DNA from: Nitratidesulfovibrio sp. SRB-5 | Lineage (GTDB): Bacteria; Desulfobacterota; Desulfovibrionia; Desulfovibrionales; Desulfovibrionaceae | Assembly: GCF_019931275.1 (NCBI RefSeq) | Contig: NZ_JAIOTY010000002.1 | Location: 1,328,631-1,392,630, forward strand | Direction: 5' to 3' | Length of the DNA: 64,000 bases | Shown: piece by piece, positions 35,554 through 44,426 of the stretch | Numbering within the stretch: position 1 is the stretch's first letter | Layout: every line of letters begins with the position of its first letter | Position numbers and translations under genes: made by a program | Notes under the pieces: generated by a model | The model's database searches: none | What the model was told of the DNA's origin: nothing | What the model saw: the letters and a program-made list of their open reading frames with translations, nothing else

Positions 35554-36392
35554 AGCGTGTCGCCGAGGCGCTGACGGTCTCGCGCTCCAGGCTGGCCGAA
35601 AGAGTGAAAGACCCAGCTCGGGAGCGTCCGCCCCGCTACTCCAAGGCTGAGGACGAGGTGCTGTTGCCCCTGATTCGGGACATCATCGACCATCGGCTGA
35701 CCTACGGCTACCGCCGGGTCTGCGCGGTGCTGAATCGTCGCCTGGTCCAGGATGGTCATGCGCGCGTCAACCACAAGCGCGTGTATCGGATCATGCGCCT
35801 TCATGGCCTGCTTTTGGCCAGGCACAAGGGCTACCGGCCAGACCGCAGCCACGACGGCAAGGTCATCACCCTCAAAAGCAATCTTCGCTGGTGTTCAGAC
35901 GGGTTTGAAATCCATTGCGACAGTGGCGAGGTGGTGAGGGTAGTCTTCGCCCTTGATTGCTGCGACCGCGAGGCCATGGGGGCCATTGCGACCACGGCGG
36001 GCATCAGTGGGCAGATGGTGCAGGACTTGATGCTGGAGTGCGTAGAGAAGCGGTTTGGGGTCGTGAAGGCCCCGCAGCCCGTCGAATGGCTCTCGGACAA
36101 CGGCTCTTGCTACACGGCCAGGGAAACGGTGGCGTTCGCGACACTGTTAGGCCTGCTTCCGCGCTTCACGCCGGTGCGCAGCCCGGAAAGCAACGGCATG
36201 GCCGAGGCTTTTGTGAACACCTTCAAGCGGGATTACGTGCGTATCCACGCCCGTCCTGATGCGGCAACGGTTCTGGCCCAGCTTCCCGGCTGGTTCGAGG
36301 ACTACAACGAGAGGCACCCTCACAAGGGCTTGCGGATGAAATCCCCCAGGGAATTTATCCGCGCATCAGCAACCGCAGGGTGTCCGGTTTAG
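35550..36392 (+). CDS. IS3-family transposase OrfB (integrase core)
   Basis: A 280-residue rve-type DDE transposase. The N-terminal HTH_21 reads YGYRRVCAVLNRRLVQDG. The core includes WCSDGFEIHCDSGEVV, VVFALDCCDREAMG, WLSDNGSCYTARETV and SPESNGMAEAFVNTFKRDY with the final Glu. Intact, so the IS may be active. Confidence 0.9.
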   Translation: MKRVAEALTVSRSRLAERVKDPARERPPRYSKAEDEVLLPLIRDIIDHRLTYGYRRVCAVLNRRLVQDGHARVNHKRVYRIMRLHGLLLARHKGYRPDRSHDGKVITLKSNLRWCSDGFEIHCDSGEVVRVVFALDCCDREAMGAIATTAGISGQMVQDLMLECVEKRFGVVKAPQPVEWLSDNGSCYTARETVAFATLLGLLPRFTPVRSPESNGMAEAFVNTFKRDYVRIHARPDAATVLAQLPGWFEDYNERHPHKGLRMKSPREFIRASATAGCPV

Positions 36393-36405
36393 CAGGGGCA
36401 ACTCC

Positions 36406-37479
36406 ATGATGAAAAAACTTTTCGCATCAAAGCTGATATCTTTTTTTTCGTTAATTCTTTTTATTATTAATATTTTTATTGTGTGGAGTATATATTCGAT
36501 TCATTCTTCGTTGGAGCGCGATGCCAAGCTTATTAGCAACATAGGTTTTATTCGTGGGTCGACACAAAGAATTCTGAAATTTGAATTGCTTAAAAATATT
36601 GATAGTGCTGATTTCTCTATTAGCGAGGTGGATACAATATTTGCTATTTACGTTGCTGATGGCAAGGCGGCTGAATTTAGGTTTGACCCAGAGATATATC
36701 AGCCTTTTAAGAGTCTTTATGGTGAATGGAATGCATTTAAGGATGTTTTGTATAAAAACAGGGCTGGACAGCAGCAATTTTTACAAGAACTGTCATTAAT
36801 GAGTGAATCTATTTGGAGTGGTTCTAATTCTCTCATGTTGAGGAAAGTTATTGGATCAGATCGTAAAACTTCAAATATCAAAAAACTATACTATTATGTT
36901 TTCTTCCTTTTTGGCTCGTCATTCATTTTCTATTTGATATCGAAGATTTTTGTACAAAAAGTCGAGCATAGCTCCTGCCATGACAGTTTGACGTCTGTTT
37001 ATAACAGGAGTCAATTTGACCTGGATATCAAAGAAGAAATAGACAGATATGAGAGAAACAAGAGGGAGTTTTCATTGCTCATAATGGACATAGATCATTT
37101 TAAAAAAGTTAACGATTCTTTAGGGCATACAGAAGGAGACAGGGTTCTTAAAAAAATGGCAGGGACGGTCAGGCAATGTATCAGAAAGACAGACTTTTTC
37201 TACCGGATCGGGGGGGAAGAATTTGCTGTTTTGTCACCCGAGACAGATCACGAAAGCGCGTTACTTTTGGCTGAAAAAATTCGGAGTGTAGTGGAAAAAG
37301 AATTTTCCAAAGACAAGTCCAAGATAACGATTAGCATAGGCGCTTCTGTGTATACAGATGGAATGAGTCATTCTGATTATTATAATCAAGCTGACAAAGC
37401 TTTGTATGAAGCTAAAAGAACTGGAAGAAACAAGTCTGTAATTTTTGATACTAAAATTCAGTATGGGAGAAAAAAATGA
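36406..37479 (+). CDS. Membrane-bound diguanylate cyclase with periplasmic sensor domain
   Basis: A 357-residue GGDEF protein that would make c-di-GMP. Two membrane helices (about residues 10-27 and 163-184) bracket a periplasmic domain of ~135 residues; its start (IGFIRGSTQRILKFEL) resembles PilJ/NIT-type sensors. The GGDEF domain is complete: DIDHFKKVNDSLGHTEGD and YRIGGEEFAVL. The gene is far richer in A+T than everything around it, a sign of foreign origin. The start codon abuts the IS3 right end, so the native 5' region is gone. It overlaps fprA by four bases, so it is co-expressed with NO/O2 detoxification genes. Confidence 0.85.
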   Translation: MMKKLFASKLISFFSLILFIINIFIVWSIYSIHSSLERDAKLISNIGFIRGSTQRILKFELLKNIDSADFSISEVDTIFAIYVADGKAAEFRFDPEIYQPFKSLYGEWNAFKDVLYKNRAGQQQFLQELSLMSESIWSGSNSLMLRKVIGSDRKTSNIKKLYYYVFFLFGSSFIFYLISKIFVQKVEHSSCHDSLTSVYNRSQFDLDIKEEIDRYERNKREFSLLIMDIDHFKKVNDSLGHTEGDRVLKKMAGTVRQCIRKTDFFYRIGGEEFAVLSPETDHESALLLAEKIRSVVEKEFSKDKSKITISIGASVYTDGMSHSDYYNQADKALYEAKRTGRNKSVIFDTKIQYGRKK

Positions 37480-38651
37480 GAAAAATTGTAGAATCAGTGT
37501 ATTGGGTTGGTGCAGTGGATTGGGACAGGCGTCTGTTCGACTCCTTGGTTCCGCTCCCCGATGGGACAACCTACAACGCCTATCTCGTGGAAGGCAGCGA
37601 GAAGACCGCTCTCATCGACGCCGTGGACCCGGATATGGTCGATACGTTACTTGGGCATCTGGATGGGGTGGAAAAGCTTGATTACGTAATATCCCAGCAT
37701 GCGGAGCAGGATCATTCCGGGACCATTGCCCTGGTGCTGGACCTGTACCCTGAGGCCAAGGTCGTCACCAACGCCAAGGCCAAGTCTATGCTCATGGATC
37801 TTTTGCTCATCCCCGACGACAAATTCATCGTTGTCGGGGATGGCGAAACCCTTTCCCTTGGCGACAAGACGCTCACATTCATTCTCACGCCTTGGGTGCA
37901 CTGGCCGGAAACCATGTCCACCTACTTGGCCGAAGACAAGATTCTGTTCAGTTGCGACTTTTTTGGCTCGCACATCGCAACGAGCGATCTCTTTGTGCGC
38001 GATCAAGGCCGGGTACATGAAGCGGCAAAACGCTATTTCGGCGAGATCATGATGCCGTTTAGGACCATAATCGCCAAGAACCTGGAAAAACTCGCCCCCT
38101 ATGACATACGCATGATCGCCCCCAGCCACGGCCAGATTTACGACAGCCCCGGCTGGATCATTGACGCCTACAGGGACTGGGTTTCAGGCGTGGCGCACAA
38201 CCTGGTGGCCTTTCCCTTCGTGTCCATGCACGGCAGCACTAGGCTCATGGTCGACCACTTGGCGGCAGCTTTGTCCGAACGCGATGTGAGGGTGGAACTC
38301 TTTAACCTTGCCGTGACCGACATCGGCAAGCTGGCTATGTCCCTCGTGGATGCGGGCACCATCGTGCTCGGCACCCCCACAGTGCTTGCCGGTCCGCATC
38401 CCATGGCCGCCTACGCGGCATTTTTGGCCAACGCCCTGCGGCCCAAGGCCAAATATCTGTCCATAGTCGGTTCATACGGCTGGGGCGGCAAGACAGTGGA
38501 AACTCTGGCCGGCATGATTCCCAATCTGAAGGTCGAGGTGCTGGATCCTGTGCTGTGTAAGGGGTTGCCCACAGACGACACGTACGGTGCCCTGGATCGT
38601 CTGGCGGATGCCATTGCCGCCAAGCACAAGGAAAGCGGCTTTCAGAGGTAG
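37476..38651 (+). CDS. fprA: Flavodiiron protein (NO/O2 reductase)
   Basis: A 391-residue A-type flavodiiron protein, cytoplasmic, which reduces NO to N2O and/or O2 to water using rubredoxin-type donors. The metallo-beta-lactamase domain keeps the diiron ligands in SQHAEQDHSGT, the His of TPWVHWPETM, the Asp of FSCDFFGSH and the His of APSHGQIYDS. The C-terminal flavodoxin domain binds FMN (VSMHGSTRLMVD, LGTPTVLAGPHPM, VGSYGWGGKTV). No fused rubredoxin. It starts within the last codons of the cyclase gene and is followed 75 bases later by hcp. Confidence 0.93.
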   Translation: MRKIVESVYWVGAVDWDRRLFDSLVPLPDGTTYNAYLVEGSEKTALIDAVDPDMVDTLLGHLDGVEKLDYVISQHAEQDHSGTIALVLDLYPEAKVVTNAKAKSMLMDLLLIPDDKFIVVGDGETLSLGDKTLTFILTPWVHWPETMSTYLAEDKILFSCDFFGSHIATSDLFVRDQGRVHEAAKRYFGEIMMPFRTIIAKNLEKLAPYDIRMIAPSHGQIYDSPGWIIDAYRDWVSGVAHNLVAFPFVSMHGSTRLMVDHLAAALSERDVRVELFNLAVTDIGKLAMSLVDAGTIVLGTPTVLAGPHPMAAYAAFLANALRPKAKYLSIVGSYGWGGKTVETLAGMIPNLKVEVLDPVLCKGLPTDDTYGALDRLADAIAAKHKESGFQR

Positions 38652-38726
38652 TTTTTTTTTCTAGTATCGATTTGAGGTGCGTGCATTGTCACGCGATCGG
38701 CAACAGTAATTATAAAGGAGGTCACT

Positions 38727-40388
38727 ATGTTTTGCTTCCAGTGTCAGGAAACAGCGAAGAATACGGGATGCACGGTCAAAGGTATGTGCGGCAAGCCGGA
38801 AGAAACCGCCAATTTGCAGGATCTGCTCATTTTTGTGCTGCGTGGCATCGCCATTTATGGCGAAAAATTAAAGGAGTTGGGACAGCCGGACCGCTCTAAT
38901 GACGACTTCGTGCTCCAGGGATTATTTGCGACCATCACCAATGCTAACTGGGATGATGCCCGATTTGAGGCTATGATATCGGAAGGCTTGGCTCGGCGTG
39001 ACAAGTTGAGAAATGCTTTTCTGGCTGTTTACAAGGCAAAAAATGGCAAAGATTTCAGCGAGCCGTTGCCCGAAGCCGCGACTTGGACTGGGGACTCTAC
39101 CGCTTTTGCTGAAAAGGCCAAGAGCGTAGGCATTCTGGCAACTGAGAACGAAGATGTGCGTTCTTTGCGCGAACTGCTCATAATCGGTCTGAAAGGTGTC
39201 GCGGCCTATGCCGAGCACGCTGCTGTACTGGGCTTTCGCAAGACCGAAATCGACGAATTCATGCTTGAGGCCCTGGCTTCAACGACCAAGGATTTGTCCG
39301 TGGATGAAATGGTCGCGCTGGTCATGAAGGCCGGCGGCATGGCCGTAACCACCATGGCCCTGCTGGACGAGGCCAACACCACTACCTACGGCAACCCGGA
39401 AATCACCCAGGTCAACATCGGCGTGGGCAAGAACCCCGGCATCCTCATCAGCGGCCATGACCTGAAGGATATGGCCGAGTTGCTGAAGCAGACCGAGGGC
39501 ACAGGCGTGGACGTTTACACCCACGGCGAAATGCTTCCCGCCAACTATTATCCGGCGTTCAAGAAGTACCCGCATTTCGTGGGGAACTACGGCGGTTCCT
39601 GGTGGCAGCAGAATCCCGAATTCGAGTCCTTCAACGGCCCCATCCTGCTGACCACAAACTGTCTGGTGCCGCTCAAAAAAGAGAACACCTATCTGGACCG
39701 TCTCTACACCACTGGCGTGGTTGGGTATGAAGGGGCCAAGCACATCGCTGACCGGCCTGCGGGAGGAGCCAAGGATTTCTCGGCGCTGATCGCACAGGCC
39801 AAGAAATGTCCTCCGCCCGTTGAGATCGAGACTGGTAGCATCGTCGGCGGTTTCGCCCATCATCAGGTACTAGCCTTGGCCGACAAGGTGGTTGAGGCTG
39901 TCAAGTCCGGCGCGATCAAGCGCTTTGTGGTCATGGCCGGGTGTGACGGTCGGCAGAAGTCTCGTTCCTATTACACTGAAGTGGCCGAAAATTTGCCCAA
40001 GGACACCGTGATCTTGACGGCCGGTTGCGCCAAGTACCGCTATAACAAACTGAATCTCGGTGACATCGGTGGCATTCCACGTGTGCTGGACGCAGGGCAG
40101 TGCAACGATTCCTATTCCCTGGCCGTCATTGCTCTGAAACTCAAAGAAGTCTTCGGCCTGGATGACATCAACGATCTGCCCGTATCTTACGATATCGCCT
40201 GGTACGAGCAGAAGGCCGTGGCCGTGCTTCTGGCCCTCCTATTCTTAGGTGTGAAGGGAATCCGCCTCGGACCCACGCTTCCGGCATTCCTGTCCCCGAA
40301 CGTGGCCAAGGTACTGGTTGAAAATTTCAACATCAAACCAATCGGAACAGTGCAGGATGACATCGCGGCCATGATGGCGGGTAAATAG
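38727..40388 (+). CDS. hcp: Hybrid-cluster protein (hydroxylamine reductase / NO reductase)
   Basis: A 553-residue class I Hcp as in Desulfovibrio. The N-terminal 4Fe-4S motif is [20 protein letters not shown] (Cys 3, 6, 15, 21). The hybrid-cluster ligands lie in the C-terminal half: [40 protein letters not shown] and [10 protein letters not shown]. Hcp reduces hydroxylamine in vitro and NO in cells under nitrosative stress. AAAGGAGG lies before the ATG. A strong terminator follows. In sulfate reducers hcp is often under HcpR control, but I see no convincing site here. Confidence 0.95.
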   Translation: MFCFQCQETAKNTGCTVKGMCGKPEETANLQDLLIFVLRGIAIYGEKLKELGQPDRSNDDFVLQGLFATITNANWDDARFEAMISEGLARRDKLRNAFLAVYKAKNGKDFSEPLPEAATWTGDSTAFAEKAKSVGILATENEDVRSLRELLIIGLKGVAAYAEHAAVLGFRKTEIDEFMLEALASTTKDLSVDEMVALVMKAGGMAVTTMALLDEANTTTYGNPEITQVNIGVGKNPGILISGHDLKDMAELLKQTEGTGVDVYTHGEMLPANYYPAFKKYPHFVGNYGGSWWQQNPEFESFNGPILLTTNCLVPLKKENTYLDRLYTTGVVGYEGAKHIADRPAGGAKDFSALIAQAKKCPPPVEIETGSIVGGFAHHQVLALADKVVEAVKSGAIKRFVVMAGCDGRQKSRSYYTEVAENLPKDTVILTAGCAKYRYNKLNLGDIGGIPRVLDAGQCNDSYSLAVIALKLKEVFGLDDINDLPVSYDIAWYEQKAVAVLLALLFLGVKGIRLGPTLPAFLSPNVAKVLVENFNIKPIGTVQDDIAAMMAGK

Positions 40389-40390
40389 AT

Positions 40391-40418
40391 GAAGAGGGGG
40401 CTTCGGCTCCCCTTTTTT
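40391..40418 (+). terminator. Rho-independent terminator of hcp
   Basis: A GC stem around a TTCG tetraloop (GGGGGCTTCGGCTCCCC), followed by TTTTTTT, four bases after the hcp stop. Confidence 0.85.
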
Positions 40419-40498
40419 TCATCAATAGCTGATCTCTGCTTTAAAGATTCGTTGAGGCTTCCAATCAGATTTTGTGTTGGATTCAATGGAGGGCAGAA

Positions 40499-40738
40499 AT
40501 GATAAGTCCAAAGGTAAAGGCTGTTTTCTTTTTTTGTCTCGCGTTGACATTTGGAGTCCTGATTTTTGGCGGTTACGCCATCAACAAGGAAAAACCACCC
40601 ATTCCCGCCAAGGTTCTGGATCACTCAGGGAGCACCCTGTTCACAGGCGAGGACGTCATCGGTGGACAGAATTATTTGGTTCCTCGACGCGAGACGTGGA
40701 AATCAGCTTTCTTGACTCTCCTTCCTGACGCATCGTAG
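40499..40738 (+). pseudogene. norB: Truncated norB-like NO reductase gene
   Basis: Only the first ~60 codons remain. After a membrane helix (AVFFFCLALTFGVLIFGGY) the chain reads INKEKPPIPAKVLDHSG and LFTGEDVIGGQNYL, which matches the N terminus of quinol-type NO reductases (the LFT..DI..GQ pattern). The frame then runs into the left end of an ISL3 copy at 40678 and stops. GGAGG is before the ATG. A real NorB is ten times longer, so it is non-functional. It shows that the cargo was once fprA-hcp-norB, a broader NO-defence set. Confidence 0.75.
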
Positions 40739-40866
40739 CCTTTCCTTTTGCCCAGGAGGGAAGGAGCCGTGGAAGCTAACGATTTACTGACGTTGGGCCT
40801 TGGCCTCACAGCTCCCTGGCGAGTCGTGGACCAGTCTCTGGACCTTTCAAAGCAGCCAAGCGAACT
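40678..40866 (+). mobile_element. ISL3 left-end fragment
   Basis: 189 bp identical to 33717-33905 (left inverted repeat, leader and the first ~33 codons of the transposase). Cut on the right by another IS. It interrupts the norB-like gene. Confidence 0.9.
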
Positions 40867-40935
40867 GACCTGCCCGGCACTTTTCAGACCAGCCGAAACT
40901 TGAGATAGGTTTCTCCCTCAACCACGAGGGAACCG

Positions 40936-41199
40936 ATGAAAAAGGGACGATTTTCCGAAGAGCAGATGGTCGGCATTCTGCGAGAAGCTGACCGTAGTTC
41001 AGTGGTCCAGGTGGCCAAGAAGCATGGAATCAGCGAACAGACGATCTACACGTGGCGCCAGCGGTTCGCAGGCATGTCCGCCGATGACGTAAAGCGGCTA
41101 CGCTTGCTGGAACAAGAGAACACGCGGCTGAAGAAGATACTTGCGGAACGGGACCTTGAAATCGAGGTCATGAAGGAAATCGCTGCAAAAAAATGGTAG
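40936..41199 (+). CDS. IS3-family OrfA of the truncated element
   Basis: An 87-residue HTH and coiled-coil protein: FSEEQMVGILREADRSS, HGISEQTIYTWRQRF and RLLEQENTRLKKILAER. An A7 run at 41187-41193, where orfA and orfB overlap, is a typical slippery site for programmed frameshifting in IS3 elements. A different group from the IS3 at 35096. Confidence 0.8.
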   Translation: MKKGRFSEEQMVGILREADRSSVVQVAKKHGISEQTIYTWRQRFAGMSADDVKRLRLLEQENTRLKKILAERDLEIEVMKEIAAKKW

Positions 41200-41567
41200 G
41201 CGCACCCGTCCGACGCATCCATGTGGCATACGCTAGGAGTCGCGGACTTTCACAACGCAGGGCGTGTGCGCTGTTATCCACTTCCCGGTCGTCGCTTCAC
41301 TACGAGTCATGGCTGGAGGCTCGGGACAAGCCCCTGATGGCGGCGATGTCAGGTCTAGCAGCGACGTATCCGCGCTTTGGATATCGCCGGATCAACGTGT
41401 TCATGGACCGTCTGGGGCATGTCATGGGTGCCGACAAGGCGTTCCGGCTTTGGTGCAAACGTACAGTGGTTGCTGCTAACAACCAGTGGGCTACCTTTCG
41501 TAACAACCCGCCTGATGTATTGCTTCCCAAGCCGTTATCGGAATTTGTTTGTGTTCTCTTCAAGTAG
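41193..41567 (+). pseudogene. IS3-family OrfB, truncated
   Basis: The first ~90 residues match OrfB (RGLSQRRACALLSTSRSSL, YPRFGYRRINVFMDRLG, AFRLWCK), then the homology breaks off near 41460 and the frame ends without any DDE core. Not functional. Confidence 0.75.
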
Positions 41568-41685
41568 GGGGCGATCTTGCGTCCCCAAGAAACTCCTCAA
41601 TCGTAGGAATTTTGACTCGCAAACGTATGGTGGTGGATTGCGTAGTGCATTGCTCTCGTAGGAGCTTTCCTTCGGTTGTTCACCA

Positions 41686-42282
41686 TTAAGTTGGCAATGA
41701 ACTCCCTCCCCATTCTCTCACGTTCAAGGGGGCATAGCCCTTGGTCCTCGTTTTAGCCAGATAGCTGGCCCACTCCACGCATCTTTGGATATCTCGTTCA
41801 TAGCAGGCGTCATGACGATCCAGGTGGATGAAGTCAGGGTGCCTGTTGCCGTCTCTGCTTTGGTCACACCTTTGTAGGAGGCCAGAGTAGTCGATCCCAA
41901 GAGCGCGCTGCCAGAGTTGTTCAGCCTTCTCCATGTGGTTCCAACTGCTTTTTGTTAGGTTGCCATTTAGGAGGAGCATCACGTGGTAATGCTGGTGTTT
42001 TTCTCTGGATTGTTCACGTGCCCAGACGTACTGGAAGGCTATCCCCTTGCGGGATAAATAGCGTGTAAAGCTGTTGAAAAAGCGCTGAATATCTTCGTTT
42101 CCACGGGAAGAATAGAAGTTTCGCGGATAACGTAAGTCAAAGCGGATGAAGAGCACTCTGCTGAATCGATTCGTCATGTACTCGATACGGTCAATGATGG
42201 CATCGAGTATGTCGATACGACAGGGCTTGTCGTTATACGCTTGAACTGGATAGTCTCTGTGGGTTTTTTCTGTTATGAACAT
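41686..42282 (-). CDS. Inovirus Gp2-like / YagK-YfjJ family protein (HUH-type)
   Basis: A 198-residue protein of the YagK/YfjJ C-terminal or inovirus-type Gp2 family, related to rolling-circle replication initiators. A likely metal-binding HUH motif is KHQHYHVMLLLNG (about residue 98). VLFIRFDLRYPRN is an earlier conserved strand. A later Tyr-containing segment (DIQRCVEWASYLAKTRTKG) may hold the nucleophile. It could nick element DNA for replication or transfer. AT-rich gene. An AGGAG sits just upstream of the ATG, and a hairpin with a T-run lies in its leader. Confidence 0.7.
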   Translation of the reverse strand: MFITEKTHRDYPVQAYNDKPCRIDILDAIIDRIEYMTNRFSRVLFIRFDLRYPRNFYSSRGNEDIQRFFNSFTRYLSRKGIAFQYVWAREQSREKHQHYHVMLLLNGNLTKSSWNHMEKAEQLWQRALGIDYSGLLQRCDQSRDGNRHPDFIHLDRHDACYERDIQRCVEWASYLAKTRTKGYAPLNVREWGGSSLPT

Positions 42283-42342
42283 GGTGTACTCCTTTTTTGG
42301 GCTATTGAATTAGTGGAGAGTGTTATTGTTTACACAAAAAGA

Positions 42343-42365
42343 AGCCGACACTCGTGATGTCGGCT
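42343..42365 (-). terminator. Hairpin with T-run upstream of the Gp2-like gene
   Basis: AGCCGACA and TGTCGGCT around a 7-base loop; on the minus strand TTCTTTTTGTG follows. It lies 61 bases before the Gp2-like start codon, so it is a possible attenuator or insulator. Confidence 0.6.
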
Positions 42366-42640
42366 CTTGGTATGGCTATCCTTGGCTAGCTGTTGATATG
42401 GATGTGTGGTATTTGTTGTGTGTATGTTTATACAAATATGTTTATGTGTTTAATGTTTATTTATGAACAATGAATATATAATAGATACATAAGAGAGATA
42501 ATACAATTTTAGCATGTGTAAAATTTAGAATATAAATCGCCATGCTAGGTGTTTGTTGTTTTGAAATTGATTGTTGGTGAAGTTTGATGTGCTAATTTTT
42601 TGTCAGACTTATTTTTTACATACTATGTAGGAGGTGAGAG
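42366..42640. other. AT-rich intergenic region between divergent genes
   Basis: 275 bases, very rich in A+T, between the divergent Gp2-like and nuclease genes, with several TATGTTTAT-like short repeats. No gene. A candidate for promoters in both directions and perhaps a replication origin for the element; this is inference from composition and position. Confidence 0.4.
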
Positions 42641-43339
42641 GTGGCTTGTAGAAAATTCAAGTGTCTGTGCGCGGCAGTTGTGTTTCTTCTGTTCTTGACA
42701 TTCTCTGCTGTGTTGTCTTTCGCGTGGGGCGGGAAGGTTGTTGGTGTCTCAGATGGTGATACGGTTACTGTGCTCAGCAGCAGTCATGAACAAATTCGTG
42801 TCCGTCTGTATGGAATTGATGCTCCTGAGAGCGAGCAGTCTTTTGGCGCGAAGTCCAAGCAGAGCCTGTCGGGTTTGCTGTTTGGTAAGATGGTAGAGGT
42901 TGATGAGGTCGATGTTGATAGATACGGCAGGGTCGTCGCTCGTTTGCATGTCGGCCAGGTTGATATCAATGCGGAGCAAGTCAGGCGGGGGATGGCGTGG
43001 GTGTACGATTCTTACTGTCGCGATGTGGTGTGTGTTGATTGGCGACGGTTAGAGGGTGCAGCACGTGGTTCGTCTCTGGGATTGTGGGGCGATCCGCGCC
43101 CCATGCCGCCGTGGGAATGGCGGAAGAGCAAGAGGGGGGCGTCCACGCAGGGTGTCCAGCATAAGAGTGGCGTTGAAGGCCAGCCTTCCGAGGTAGGATA
43201 TCACGGCAATCAACGTAGCCACGTTTTTCACCGTTCAGGCTGCAAGGATTATGACTGCCCCAATTGTGTCGTTATTTTTGAGACGCGTGAGGATGCAATA
43301 AAGAAAGGCTTTAGGCCTTGTGGCGTGTGTCGGCCTTAG
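42641..43339 (+). CDS. Secreted staphylococcal-nuclease-like thermonuclease with C-terminal Cys-rich domain
   Basis: A 232-residue exported nuclease. A signal peptide (residues 1-29, LCAAVVFLLFLTFSAVLSFA) is followed by an SNase OB-fold: VVGVSDGDTVTVL, the catalytic Arg and Glu in IRVRLYGIDAPESEQ, and RYGRVVARLHVGQVDIN with the second Arg. The C-terminal ~45 residues (HVFHRSGCKDYDCPNC...GFRPCGVCRP) form an Ada-like zinc-binding domain also found in other bacterial SNases. GTG start with GGAGG seven bases upstream. Likely degrades extracellular DNA; its role in the element is unclear. Confidence 0.85.
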   Translation: MACRKFKCLCAAVVFLLFLTFSAVLSFAWGGKVVGVSDGDTVTVLSSSHEQIRVRLYGIDAPESEQSFGAKSKQSLSGLLFGKMVEVDEVDVDRYGRVVARLHVGQVDINAEQVRRGMAWVYDSYCRDVVCVDWRRLEGAARGSSLGLWGDPRPMPPWEWRKSKRGASTQGVQHKSGVEGQPSEVGYHGNQRSHVFHRSGCKDYDCPNCVVIFETREDAIKKGFRPCGVCRP

Positions 43340-43385
43340 GACTTCTGTGTTTTGTCGTTTGTTCGCTTTTGTTGAATCGTTTTTT

Positions 43386-44426
43386 TTATTCCTTTGAAGT
43401 GGCAAGCCTGCCTTTTTTGATGGATTTATCTGTTGCGTCGTACGTATGTTGTGCCAGATTGTAACATTCGCTGAAGTAATCACATTTTTTTGAGAGGTTA
43501 AGGCAGGAGTCTTTCTCACATATAGCAGTCTTTCTGCGCGACTTGATAGTCTTTTGTGTCTCGATAAATGCTTCGGTTTTATTCATTTTCTTGAAGTTTA
43601 TGTTGTCCCAGAGTACGAGCGAAAATAATCGGTTAGATATTTCGGCCTCTACTTCTTTAAGTTTTGTAGTGTTGAAGAACGTATTGAAGTAGTGGCGTGT
43701 TATTGTGTCATCGTTTGTGTGTTTCTGTGGATTGTGCTCGTAGGCGATCATCGAAAGGGTTGACTTGATTCTGTTGAGAACGTCATCGTAATGCTGGTCG
43801 AGTTCCTCAAAATCAATAAAAAAGCATAGGTGTTGCAGTGCTTTGCTTTTATCTGCAAGGGGTGTGTTATACGTTTCTTCTATTGATGCCCATAATGGCA
43901 TCCAGTTGATATTGAGGAAGAATTCTTTTTTGGGGAATATTGGTTCTATGGAGGCCGTGATGTTTTTTTCGCTGATGGCAAGCATAGAGTATTCCTTGTT
44001 ACGGAAAGTGTCTGCGTGCGTAGCGTATACTCCGTGCTCAAGGGATATTTTTGATAGGCCGCTTATTAATGCTTCGTTTGCTTTGTTAGATATGTATTCA
44101 TTGTATACGTCCATGAATTTCCAGTGTTTGTCGAAATCGTCGCCATGCGCATGGTCCATCACTCGTCGTAAAAGCGCTTGATTGTATATGTCCATATCTT
44201 CATTGTCTTTATCCATAAAGGTGTAATATTCTACAAATGCGTCTGCAGAATGTTCGGTGTAAAGTTCTCCAAGTGTGTTTTGTAGGTCAGTCTTCAGCGC
44301 CGGGAGGAGTGATAAATGTTCTTCATATTTAGGGTTTGTAACGATGTGCCTGAGTGCGTATTCGTTGTTGAAGAAGGCAGAAAGTTTTAAGCGATATCCT
44401 CCTAGGTCCGCATTTTGTTTTTTCAT
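43386..44426 (-). CDS. Unknown AT-rich protein coupled to the integrase
   Basis: A 346-residue soluble protein, no family recognised. It is helical, rich in Asn, Lys, Glu and aromatic residues (FVEYYTFMDKDNEDMD, WKFMDVYNEYISNKA). No ATP-binding or nuclease motif was seen. The C-terminal part has four Cys (CEKDSCLNLSKKCDYFSEC) that could bind metal or an Fe-S cluster. Its ATG overlaps the integrase stop by four bases, so it is translated after the integrase on the same message. Cargo genes in this position of integrative elements are often anti-phage or element-control genes, but nothing in the sequence proves this. Confidence 0.6.
   Translation of the reverse strand: MKKQNADLGGYRLKLSAFFNNEYALRHIVTNPKYEEHLSLLPALKTDLQNTLGELYTEHSADAFVEYYTFMDKDNEDMDIYNQALLRRVMDHAHGDDFDKHWKFMDVYNEYISNKANEALISGLSKISLEHGVYATHADTFRNKEYSMLAISEKNITASIEPIFPKKEFFLNINWMPLWASIEETYNTPLADKSKALQHLCFFIDFEELDQHYDDVLNRIKSTLSMIAYEHNPQKHTNDDTITRHYFNTFFNTTKLKEVEAEISNRLFSLVLWDNINFKKMNKTEAFIETQKTIKSRRKTAICEKDSCLNLSKKCDYFSECYNLAQHTYDATDKSIKKGRLATSKE

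Larger units (their letters stand above)
35096..36406 (+). mobile_element. IS3-family insertion sequence (complete)
   Basis: 1,311 bp with imperfect ~28-bp inverted repeats beginning TGGAGT and sharing ACCGGACACCC. It holds overlapping orfA and orfB and lies 21 bases past the ISL3 right end. Its right terminal base is the A of the start codon of the diguanylate cyclase gene. No clear target duplication is visible. Confidence 0.8.
40867..41567 (+). mobile_element. IS3-family element, 3'-truncated
   Basis: Begins TGACCTGCCCGGCAC inside the ISL3 fragment. It carries an intact orfA and a truncated orfB; the right end is missing. Confidence 0.7.

Noticed and set aside
35092-36410. Target-site duplication around the IS3 copy
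   Set aside because: Flanks share only ATG-like triplets that depend on how the repeat ends are drawn; not convincing.
38660-38726. Possible HcpR or FNR-type dyad upstream of hcp (TTGTCA...GGCAAC)
   Set aside because: The halves match poorly and the spacing is unclear; a -10 candidate (TTATAA) sits too close to the ribosome-binding site to be used.
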